This document shows, piece by piece, positions 25,001-37,000 of a stretch of 64,000 nt of DNA. The notes below the pieces were generated by a model. The model made no database searches, had not been told where the DNA came from, and worked only from the letters and a program-made list of their open reading frames with translations. Every line of letters starts with the position of its first letter. Position 1 is the stretch's first letter. The stretch comes from Rhyacophila brunnea. Its lineage: Eukaryota; Arthropoda; Insecta; Trichoptera; Rhyacophilidae. Location: contig JAGYXB010001576.1 of the NCBI GenBank assembly GCA_022495005.1, positions 372,001 to 436,000 on the forward strand. The letters run 5' to 3'. The translations under genes were made by a program, and so were the position numbers.

Positions 25001-28000
25001 CAAATTTTAACAGTGACAAATCAGCGAAATGTCAAACGGCACCGTCTCTGCATATAATTTTATTAAAATTCAATACCATCTCATTCGGACGCCAAGCTGT
25101 CTGCAAGACCTAGCGAGATAGACTGGCAAGAGCCAGCTGGCTCAGCTAGTCTATAATATTTACGAACGTTTTTTTATTTTTCAAATATCATTCGATTGCG
25201 TAGCGCCCAGTTTTCCCTGCGTTAAATCGTCCTAGACCCTTAAACACACACCGATAATATATTCTATTACAGTGCATTACATAGAACCATATCTAATTAT
25301 CTAATCCCTCATTGTAGCCATCATTTAATATGAAACAGATGTATAGACCGTCACAATACAAAAAAAAATCATCTACAATAACTATAAAGTATAAAATAAA
25401 ACATCCTCTTATAGCAATTCACACAATCCTAACGGCCATATTTCTGATTGTCAAATAACATTTGCAGTTTTTATAACTATTTTGATAACGATAAATTGCA
25501 TCCAAATAAATGTACATTCGAATACAGTATCTTCTTCTTATTGTGCCATCCCCTAGCGGAGGTCGGCCACCATCAAGGCGGTCTGACCTTTGTCGTCTGC
25601 TACCCGGAACAGTTCAGTGGAGCTGCACTCGTACCAATCACGGATGTTCTTAAGCCACGAAATGCGGCACCGTCTTCTGCTACGTTTCCCATTGATCTTT
25701 CCTTGAATGACAAGTTGGGGAATGCTGTATTTTTTGTCCTCTCATAATGTGGCCGAGGTATTGTAGTTTCCTGGTTTTGATACTACGTAGAACTTCTCGG
25801 TCCTTCCCCGTTCGATTAAGAACTTCAACATTTGTCACCCGGTCAGTCCAAGGAATTTTGAGGATGCGTCTATACAGCCACATCTCGAAAGCTTCAAGTC
25901 TCCGTGACATCTCTTGGTTTAGCGTCCATACTTCCATAACATAGAAAAGAATTGAGAGCACATAACAACGTACCATGCACAGTCTCAGACCTAGGACCTA
26001 GGACGCCGGATACAATATAGATATAGGAATACAGTATAGATGCAAACAACGTTGTGTTTACAGGTTCCACTCTCTTCTTCACGATAGAGCGTGTACCAGT
26101 GGTAGACTACATTGTGATGACCACTCCGACCATCGCAAAATTCATCTTCCGCCAGCCACCTTTATCGTACGTCAGGAACCTCTTCCTGCTACCCTTCAGG
26201 TGGACTGTATGGATGGCTTCCTCGGCCCTCGTGATGTTAATAATCGTCGCGACTTATATAATCGCCCTATGGGAAGAGAGAAAGCCGAATAATGTGCCAA
26301 GGGTAAGAATGAAAACTAGATTTTAATATATGATATATGATTATTCAAAGGCTTGAGAGATGACAATACATATAGTTTTCCGGGACTGATGCTTCGCTCA
26401 ATGTATTTTTGCGATTGAATAAGTAATCTGTACATGAGAGCCAATGTATCTTAAGTCCAAAAATAACACTTTCGGGAAAGCGCAAATAAGATGAATTGAC
26501 TCTGGAAGATATTATAGTAATATATTGTATAATATATAAGTAAAAAATCATCACGTGAATCGTTTTTCGGCATTCCTTGTAATATGGAATATGAAAAATA
26601 ATTACGTCGACTTGCAGTGCAGTCAAACTAAAATGGATTAATAGCATATTATTATTATTTAGGGCCCAAGGGTTTCCAACCTTATTTTCATCAGGAGGTT
26701 ATTTATAGCCTAAAGTGGAATGGCGGCCATTTTTTTCAATGAAACTTAGGCAGAAAGTACAACATATTTATATGACAAATAAATGTTATTTTATTTTTTT
26801 TAAATCCTTGTATTTAGTAATGTAGTTTTTAATATAAATTAAAAACATTATTAAATATAATTAAAAATATGTGAAAATATGTTGTATTAATTAATTTGGG
26901 CACGTCTTAAAATAATGTCAAACACAAAAATTCAGTGTATTGTGACAACCAAACATGCGTATAGTTCTGCATCGTTATCCCGCTAGGCTGCAGCACGCCA
27001 ATTCTTGAATGAAGCAGTAAAAAACACCGCTTTAATGAAGCATTAATGAAGCACGTAAAATTTTTAGTTTTACAGGAGATATTGTGTGTATAAAGCTTCG
27101 AACGACTTGCATTCGTGCGAGTGAGAAAGCATTCAGCATGCTTATACCTTATATCCATGCGTTAGAGTAAGATAGAAAGTAAACATGCCAAAACAAACCG
27201 TTTGTGAATTGTTGAAGTACGTAGCCAATTAATCAGTTACATCTCCAATATAACAATATTACAACATGGAATTTCCGTTGTATTTTGCAAACAAACATGT
27301 GTGTTTCTGTATTACAAAATCACAATAAATATTTAAGTGAGAATTTAAACACAAACTAATACTTTCAGCGGTAATAGTTGTGTAAAAGATAGAAAAAATA
27401 GAATAACAGCCTGCTCACTACGTACAAATTTTTGACGTTTAATAATATGTCAAAGTCAAATGGAGAGTTACTAGCGCCTCTATCGGCAAAGCTTGTATAG
27501 TTAAATTGCATACTGTAGTCGACACCACCGGTCGACTTTTTATATACTTCGTTGTAGCAGGTTTGCGCTTAGGTTGTGCAACCGGTAATACTACTTCATT
27601 CAAGAATTGGCCTTCAGGGTTTAACAAAGCGCCAAATGTATGCACGTTTAAACATTTCTGAATTTAATTAAGTTGCTTGTTCAACCATATACTCGTATAT
27701 CGACGATAAATTTAATGCACTCAATCAAACAACAAAGGGATTATATTGCAACTATTATAACAATTATCATAAAATGCACAAATGTGTTTGCGGATTGAGT
27801 CCCCTTAAGCACAGATTTAGAAATCACTTTTATATGCTGAGACACCTGTCTCAATAATCATAGAATATTATTTCAAAAACATTCACACTAAAATCTGAGA
27901 ACTGTATTAGTTTCATATTATTATTTCTGGTTTTGTATTCTAGCCAAAATTTCCTTGTGAAGTATGTGGGAAATATGACTGCGATACAACCCATTTAACG

Positions 28001-31000
28001 GGAAATATATCTGACGTCACCATGTTGGCGGTTGGCGCCATTTCTCAGCAGGGAAGTACAGAAGAACCTAAATCGTTGCCTGGTTAGTTGAACTCATTTT
28101 TTTTTTCATTGATTTGCTGTTTACAGAGTGTAATATGTTTGGTACTAAGTTTATATGTGTGTCATTTAACTGTATTTCTCAACCGGAGGTCATGTGATCC
28201 TAAGCGCAAACCTACTACAACGAAGTATATTAAATGTCAACCGGTGGTGTCGGGTACAGTATGCAATTTAGTATACACGCTTTGCCGGTAGAGGCGCTAG
28301 TCACTATCCGTTTGACTTTGACATATTATTAAGGTGATGTCTCTAGGTAAAGTTGTTATCGAAAAATACCTAGAAAAGTTTATTAATCGGTAAATATATA
28401 TTCAAAAGTAATGAGAAAAATAAAATAAAAAATTAAGATGTATTGTGGAGTTCTATATACCAAAAATACGTGTCAAATTCGGTACATTTCTATCGGGTGG
28501 TAAGAATGAATGACATAAGATTTATTATCAAAATTACGATAAAAATGTACGTAAATCTATTACCTAGGGAAACGCTAAACGTTAATTGGAATTTATTATA
28601 TCCTTATATCTTTTTTTTCAAATTTAAAAAACATCGATTTAGAGGTTAGAAAGCATGCAATTAAAATCGAAACATCTCGGTTCAGACGTAATTTATCGCA
28701 AAAAACGCTTAGCGTTTCTATTAAAAATATTATTTAATAATTTTTAGGCTAGTTATTTAAATTTAATCTTGTATTTTTGTATATTAACGAATCGATTGTA
28801 AATAAAATGATTATTTGACAAGACTTTATCGACATATGCTGCTAACGCGGAAATAAATCGAACTATTTTTGAAACAGTACTTGCATAGATTAAAAAATAC
28901 ATACACACACACATTCATTGAAAATAAAGGTTCGCCAGGTACGAAGACAAAAACTGTGTTAATTCTTGCTGTCAATAATTTTTGTTTGCGATATTGGAGC
29001 ATATGTCAATGGACTACATATATCAACCTCCACTTTCTGAAATAGTGTTGTGTAATTATTTCAGATATTTATTACTGTTTTGACGTACCTACCTTTTTTA
29101 AAGCGATTTTAAAATAAATATAGTTTCATAATAATATAAAGAAAGCATACGAGCGAAAATGCCTAAGATACTTCTGACACACATCAAATTTAATCTTTGT
29201 CTAGTAACTGTACAATTTATCCATATTTATGTTAAGTGTTTAAAATGTTATAAGTAAAAAAAAAATCGTCTATTCACGTGGTAGTCGCGAAAATTATGAA
29301 CAATATAGAATGTTAAAAATAATAAGAATTGTTAAAATTTCTAGTCACAATATTATTCAAAGACAAATTAACCCGATCAAAACAGCCTCGACAAACTTCC
29401 ACTTCACTAACTTTTGTTCTATATGTTTATCCTGGATACAGCGGCAAACACATTTTGAAAATAGCCGATATACTGGATTATTTGTTAGTTTGGGTTAGTT
29501 TAAGTTAGATTAGGTAATCCTAACAAATAATCCAGTATATAGGCTATTTTCAAAATGTCTTTGCCGCTGTATCCAGGATAACCGACTTGTACCCTAACTT
29601 TAATTACATACATACTATTGTACTATATTTGGGCCATCAAACGTTCATTCCTGTCTACGGCCTTAAAATTATTATCTACGTGCCTATATAACTGTATGCC
29701 GTCCTGTCAAAAAGTGGAGGTTGATAATTTAGTATGTAGAAAATAGAAGTTATTATTAGTCTCCATAAAATATAGGGTAAACAATTCAGTGAATGAACAC
29801 ATAAGAGGTGAATTTGAAAATAAATTAAATTAAAAACGATTAAATGAACTAAGAAAATTATAACAATAGGTAGGTACAATAAATTGTGTATAACCGTGGT
29901 ATTACTAATTTTATGCCGTGATGCTTTGATAGTTGAACTTTTCATAATATTTGGATCACTATTTAGTTGCTCATTTATCTGCTACATCATAAAGTCGTAA
30001 ATATTGTTTTTTTATGAAGCAATCATAAATACAAAAAATTAAGATCTACTTTTCAATCATAGTAGATACCTAGGAATATGGTATAGGTGTTGATAATTTT
30101 TAATTATTTATTCGAGATCTTCAGGGAATTACAAAAGTCCACACCTAGAAACCACTGGGCCAATAAGGTTTCTTTTTATATCTCCAAATCCATTTCACTT
30201 ACACATTTATAGGTAAAATAAATAAAACTATCTTTTATTTTATCTTGCACTGTTCTTTAAAATCGACATTAGATTTTTTCAAAGAAATAACGTTCTGTCT
30301 TTTTCTTAGAATATTATGTAATCAGTGGTGCACTTACTTCAAATTCTAAATTTTTTTCTTACGTTTTACAATTTTTTTTTTAATTTGTCACTTATTTTGT
30401 CCTTGGGTTTGCTTATCAAGATTTGTTCGCATGTTTATTTACGTTTTTTCTTACCTCCAACTTCTTTTTTATTCAATTCGTTGCGTGTCTTACTTTATTC
30501 TTATCTCAGATATAGTTAGTTAGTTAATACAAACCGTCCACTCTGTGGAGGCCCATATGAACCCATTAGGATCGGACATGGTTGAAACGAAATGAATTGG
30601 GATGTCTATATAATATCGACATTGTCATAATTATAACTACAGTCGAACTCGGTTATTACAATCTCGGACATAGCGAGATCTCGGATGTAATGAGGAAACA
30701 GTCGTTGACATTTGGTATATGATTTTCTCCGTACATTTTTATTCACTGTTATAACGAGATACTTATCGGATATACCGAGCTAAAATACTGGTAATGTGTT
30801 GATCGTTTAAAGACATTTCGACCCTAAGCAATAAAATCCGATCGGACAGGATGCCGCCGGGGACAGATTACGTTTATGACACTAGTTAAGTGTCTAATTG
30901 TTGTTTTCGCCGACAATAAAAATACCTATTCTCTGATATAACGAGTACCGCTTATAACGAGCACATTCAGCCGGTCCAACCTTCCTAGTAATAACCAAGT

Positions 31001-34000
31001 ACAACTGTATATTCCTTATTTTGTTTAATAATAATTCGAATGGCATTTGTTTTGCTATTCATTTCATATCATTCTTTTATTCCACCTCTAGTAGAAATTC
31101 GATGTAATTGTCAATTGTACAAGATTAAACTCAATCTTATAAACATTTGTACTTAAATGTTCATTTACTACTATAAATGAATTTTACTGTAGAAAAATAT
31201 TTCTATTAATTCGTATTGACAACGTAAAAAAATCTGGTTCATTGACTGGACAGGATACCCTTGTATTGCCACTGTAAAAAAAACTACGGTAAACAAAATG
31301 TAAAAATCATAAACACTTTAAATCAAATCAAATAGACATGTTAGAATTGTAAATATTTTATGGAGAAAATATTAATTGTAATTATTTTTACATATGTAAG
31401 TAAATATATAATAAATTTAAATGCATTTTTATCAAGCTTATGATTTTTAATATGTGGCGACACACAATATTTTATTTTATATTTTATTGCCATCTGTTTG
31501 CGATCGACGAAAGTTTTTAGTAACACATTTTTAGAAATTCATGGTAGATGCCTGTAGATGCCTTTAGATGGCGTTGAAGTCACATTTGATCGTAAATTGA
31601 GGCAAAGAATTCGCCTTAAACGTCAAAAATTTGTACGTAGTGAGCAGGCTGTTATTCTATTTTTTCTATTACCGCTGAAAGTATTATTTCAAGTTTAAAT
31701 TCTCACTTAAATATTTATTGTGATTTTGTAATACAGAAACACACATGTTTGTTTGCAAAATACAACGGAAATTCCGTGTTGTAATATTGTTATATTGTAG
31801 ACGTAACTAGCCTGTTTAAAGATTAATTGGCTACGTACTTCAACAATGAATGATTTAATCATGCAACGTTAACAGTAAGTACTGATTAAATATGAAGTCA
31901 TTACCAAAATGGATAAAAATGTTATTTAATTTCTATGACATTCACAAACGATCCGTTTTGGCATGTTTACTTTCTATCTTACTCTAACGCATGGACATGA
32001 GGTATAAGCATGCTGAATGCTTTCTCACTCGCACGTATTGATGTCGTTCGAAGCTCTACCCACTCAATATCTCCTATAAAACTAAAAATTTTACATGCTT
32101 CAGTTAAGCGGTGTTTTTTAATTGCTTTGTTCGTGAATTGCCCTTCAGCTGGGGCACGGTCTAAAACAATCGTGACTCCGCGACGCAAAGATTGTGCAAA
32201 TGACGTGTGCAGAACAAAACATAATTTGTCATAAAAAGTCAACATGCGTCCATTTAATGTTATGTTTATTGTTCAATTACTACTAATATTAATATATTCA
32301 TTGACATGTTTTCTTTTCCAAGTAAATGGGTAACGTTTTTTAGTCATCTTTACACGATTTAAGAATTCATTCCCACGTCGCATCACAAAACAAAATGACG
32401 TATTCACAGCTCAATTTTCACTCTCCGAATGCCAGAAATTTCGTCGCACCTATGGTTGAAAATTATTTGCCGTTTCACTGAAGTACCGTCTTAACTAAAA
32501 ACTATTAAAACTCAAGATGTAGGTTACTATATAATTGATGTAAATAGAAGCGATCTTTGTTTGTCGCTGATGGCATTACAATCGGATACTAAAGAACTTC
32601 TTAGTATGCATCTGTCACGATAAACTTAATAAAGAAACGTCATTTTTATAAGAAATATTAATTTTAATACTTTAATTTATTAGAAATCCATTGTTTATTT
32701 AAAAAATAAACATTACGTGTAATTCTAATGGATTCAAGCTCTGTAATATTCCATTTAAGTCGTTTTTTGCGACCCAGGTTTCGCCTTTCGGCATCTTCAG
32801 GCGTCGTGTACACTCACCAAAGGCAAATACACACTGACAACGAACACCCTTAACTCTACCTTATATAGTAAATCGATACAATAAAGTAGGTTAAAACTCC
32901 ATTACCTACCTATTTAGTCAGAAATTACAACAAAAAATACAATAAACAAATTATGAATAGCTGAAGTAAAAAACCTAATTAGTGGTGAGTGTACACGACG
33001 CCTGAAGATGCCGAAAGGCGAAACCCGGGTCGCAAAAAACAACTTAAATGGAATAGTACAGAGCTTGAATCCATTAGAATTTAAATTCAAATTCCATCAA
33101 GTACCTTCGGTCGAAAGTATTAATATTAATATTACGTGTAATGTTTATTTTTTAATTGTCTTTTCCGAGCTATTGTGGGTGAGAGTAGGGCACAAAAAAC
33201 ATTAGACCCAAAAAAGAGCCATAGGCTGAAAAATGTTTAGAAACACTACTTTAGATGACTAGACATCTGATATATTAGAAGTATCGATTGATTCTTCTCC
33301 CAAAATGTGAAACTAACCTAACCTAACCTAACCTAACCTAGCCTATAATTAATTATTGGTAATACAAGTTGGACGGCATGACATTTAAAACATAATAATA
33401 TGTAAAAAGATGAAGATATTATTATATTATTTAAATTCCAGGTCGTATTTCAACGATGATCATGTTCCTCGTCCTGATGTTCCTCTACAATGCATATTCA
33501 GCCAACATCGTTGCGCTGCTGCAATCACAGTCTGACAGCATTAAAACCCTCGCTGATCTCCTCCACTCCAGGTTCAAAATGGGAGTCCACGACAACTTGT
33601 ACAATAGATACTTCTTCCCGGTATTGTATAACTGTCTTATTGTCTAATTCATAATTCAATATTTTCCAAGCCACTTTCAATCCACCGATCGCCATATTCT
33701 TGTGGTCTTCACTCTTCACAACCTATAATCTTTCATTGTCAAGTTTTTTTTCCAAATTTGATTATCTCATCAATTCAGCGGCTTTGTATGTACGCCTTTT
33801 TTAATAATTCAATTGCGCATTGTACATTTCAATCAGGCAAACATTCATTTTTACAGCAATATAATATAAGATTTGTACGTGTATTTCTTCACGCATTTCA
33901 TTAATGTGTAGCAGTGCCCAGATATCCGTTTTCCAATTAATCGTCGTCTCGATGGCGTCGTTCAGATGGCGGGACAAAAATTTTGCTAGACACCTTAGTG

Positions 34001-37000
34001 AAGCTGAATTCGAGGAATTATCTAATTTTACTAATAATTATATTTATCGCAGGCAATGACAGAACCGGTCCGTCAAGCAATATGGCAGCAAAAAGTCGCC
34101 CCCAAAGGAACTAAACCACGTTTCATGGAGCTTGAAGAGGGTGTAGAAGAAATGCGAAAGGTAAAAATAATTATTACTCAAGAATGCTGAAGAAACCTTT
34201 CATTACATAAAGGAAGCAGAAATAAATGAAAGTGAAAGTGAAAAACGCCTACAACAACTCATATCAATTTGTGAAAAGTTTCACATGCTAAATAGCCTGC
34301 ATCTGTCAAAAGCCACAAACATTTCAACACTAATGTAGATTATTTCAATCAGTCAATTCCAATAATTTTTTCAATGTATATTTTGTTGCAAAAATAAATC
34401 TAGAAACATTCATTTTTTATGAAAATTGATAGTACTATCTTATTTTGTTACATACTACAAACATCGACCAATCAAACACGAAACGTGGTCGTCTGATACT
34501 GAAACCAAAGCATCGACGTTATGACGTATTATGTATGTTATATGATAATTCAGGAGCTGGTCTTCAAATAAATAAAAAAACTGTTTTTAGTGATTCGAGG
34601 GAATTATTCAATGATAAAATCGTCATAATAATATTATAAGGTACTTATCATTTTACAGCAATTATTTATATTGTATTAAAAAAAATGTTTATTTTTCTTT
34701 CACAATTTTTAGATCAATTAAACAAAATATAAATCTTCAGAAATTTTACACGTAGATGGATTTACTGGCGGTAGTACGTATTATCGCGACCATAACGATA
34801 AAATGCAAATGTAAACATGAATTAACGTGCATGTTGCAAGTTGCATGCATGAAACAAAAAAATCTGCGGCTTTTGAATTTTCACGCGAGTTGCATGACGT
34901 ATGCGTATGCGCAGTAGAACGATAGTGGCAAACGTTCCATAAAAATATACGAACTACATAGCGCCGAGCATTTTGACGTTTACCAATTTTCACGACCTGT
35001 CAAATAGCACCGTACAATGACATATTCTTGCTTATGTATGATACTAACTTGTATAATAGCCCGGCGCCACGCTCCGAAACCAATAATGGTTATGCTGCAC
35101 CGCACGGCCACAGCCATATTTTTTTATAATAATACTAGCTGAAGTACCCGGCTTCGCACAGGGTCGCTTCGTGGTTATATTTATCTTAGATATTTGAAAA
35201 ATAATAAAAGGTAATTATTTTTTAATATTAAAATATCAGTGTAATACAATATGGCAATATGAAAATAATTCTAATAGGAGTAAAGGTCAAACATAAGAAC
35301 ACTAAAGTAAAATCGAATCCAAAATATGAAAACGTTATTAATGTTATTAATATGTAGTAAAAAAAAAAAAAAAATTAGATGGAACAAACAAACAACAAAC
35401 TTTGTATTTTATATAATTTTCCTTCACCTTCGCAGGTGTGCGCACAACAACTGACAAAAGTTTCATCGCAATCGGATGAATGGTATAGGAACGCATACGA
35501 ATAGTAGAAGAAGATGATTTTCTAATTCAGAAATCTTTGTGGGCATGCGCATGACAACTCACCAAAGTTTCTTTGCAATCGGATTAATGGTATAGGAACG
35601 CATACGAATAGAAGAAGAAGAAGATGGTTGTACTAATTTAAAAACCTTCGCGGGCGTGCGCACGACAACTCACCAAAGTTTCATTGCAATCGGATGAATG
35701 GTATAGGAACGCATACGAATAGAAGAAGATAGAATAGAAGAAGAAGATGGTTGTACTAATTCAGAAACCTTCGCGGGTGTTGGCACAATTACTGACAAAA
35801 ATTTTATTGCAATCGGATGAATGGAATAGAAACGCATACGAATAGAAGAATATAGAATAGAAGAAGAAGAAGAAGATAGTTGTACTAATTCAAAACCATT
35901 GCGGGTGTTACCACAACAACTGACGAAGGTTTCATCGCAATCGGATGAATGGTGTAGGGACCATACGAATAAAAGAAGATAGAATGAAGAAGAAGAAGAA
36001 GAAGATGGTTGTACTGATTCAGAAACCTTCGCGGGTGTTGGCACAATTACTGACGAAAATTTTATTGCAATCGGATGAATGGAATAGGAACGCATACGAA
36101 TAGAAAAATATAGAATAGAAGAAGAAGAAGATGATGATTTTTCTAATTCAGAAACCTTTATGGGTGTGCATACAACCACTTACCAAAATTTCATCGCAAT
36201 CGGATGAATGGTATAGGAACGCATACGGGACAGACACACAGACATACAGACACACAGACATTCATTTTTATATATTAGTATAGCCTATACTCTTTGCGCA
36301 AGTGCAAGCAATAAGTTTACAAAGTTTTATCGCAATCGGATGAACGGTATGGCTGCGCATTCAATACGAACAAACAAACACACAAACACACAAACACACA
36401 AATATTAATTTTTATATATTAGATATTATATAATATCAAATCAAATTTAAATCAAATCAAATTTATTTATCTTACATTATAATAAACATAACAAATTACC
36501 AATTCAAAGCGTTCACGACATGACATAAAATAAGTTTTAACAATTTTTTAAATAAAAATGCAGAGAAATGTGACTTAATAATACAATAAGTAATAAAATA
36601 AGAAATAAAGTAAAGCGATGGAAGTACACAGAGTGAACTATCGATAGACCATATTTTAAAAACTTATAAAACAACGTCCACCTAAATTCACCCTCACGTA
36701 AGTAAAATAATATATCATTATCCGAAGCGATTTCATTAAACATGGTCATTGCCCTCCCAATTGGCATCACCAATGGCAGGTTAGTTCTGCACCTTGGGAG
36801 AACAAACAACGGATGCCCTCGCTATGATATAATATGAGTATTATTTCGAGATGCGTTGCGACAACTGAACAACAACTGAAGTGAGGAGTAAGATCATATT
36901 AACGCGCGTGTTTGAACATGTACCGAACCGAAAAAAAAAACGATTTTTTTCGGTTCGGTTCCGCTTTTTCTGTTTTCGGTTTTCAATTCAGTTCCGCTTC

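Larger units (their letters stand above)
21974..26063 (+). other. Intron 5
   Basis: GTAAGA to TTTACAG. Contains a dispersed repeat (22022-22130), a possible TIR pair (22786-23335), a SINE-like head (23578-23665) and an RTE 3' fragment (25531-25976). 23700-25530 has no recognised gene; a lone hAT-like end (CAGTGGCGGCTCGTGG, 24567-24582) has no visible partner. Confidence 0.7.
26303..27943 (+). other. Intron 6
   Basis: GTAAGA to TTCTAG. 26303-26990 is unassigned AT-rich DNA. The 3' part holds repeat R (about 27000-27440) and the left arm of an inverted repeat (27440-27576) that faces intron 7. Confidence 0.75.
28083..33441 (+). other. Intron 7 (5.36 kb, the largest)
   Basis: GTTAGT to TTCCAG. 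Contains the right arm of the exon 7 inverted repeat, a 62-bp-arm hairpin, a SINE tail, a Tigger-like MITE, repeat R, a TTAA MITE, a D1 foldback element and a CCTAA tract. 28333-29426 and 29582-30514 hold nothing I recognise. Confidence 0.8.

Noticed and set aside
35670..36179. 169-codon minus-strand frame with long serine runs
   Set aside because: It is the translation of (GAA)n-bearing tandem units; the serine runs are TTC/TCT repeats and there is no domain.
35138..36425. CRISPR-like array
   Set aside because: Units are long, diverged and carry no unique spacers; this is insect DNA with a minisatellite-type array.
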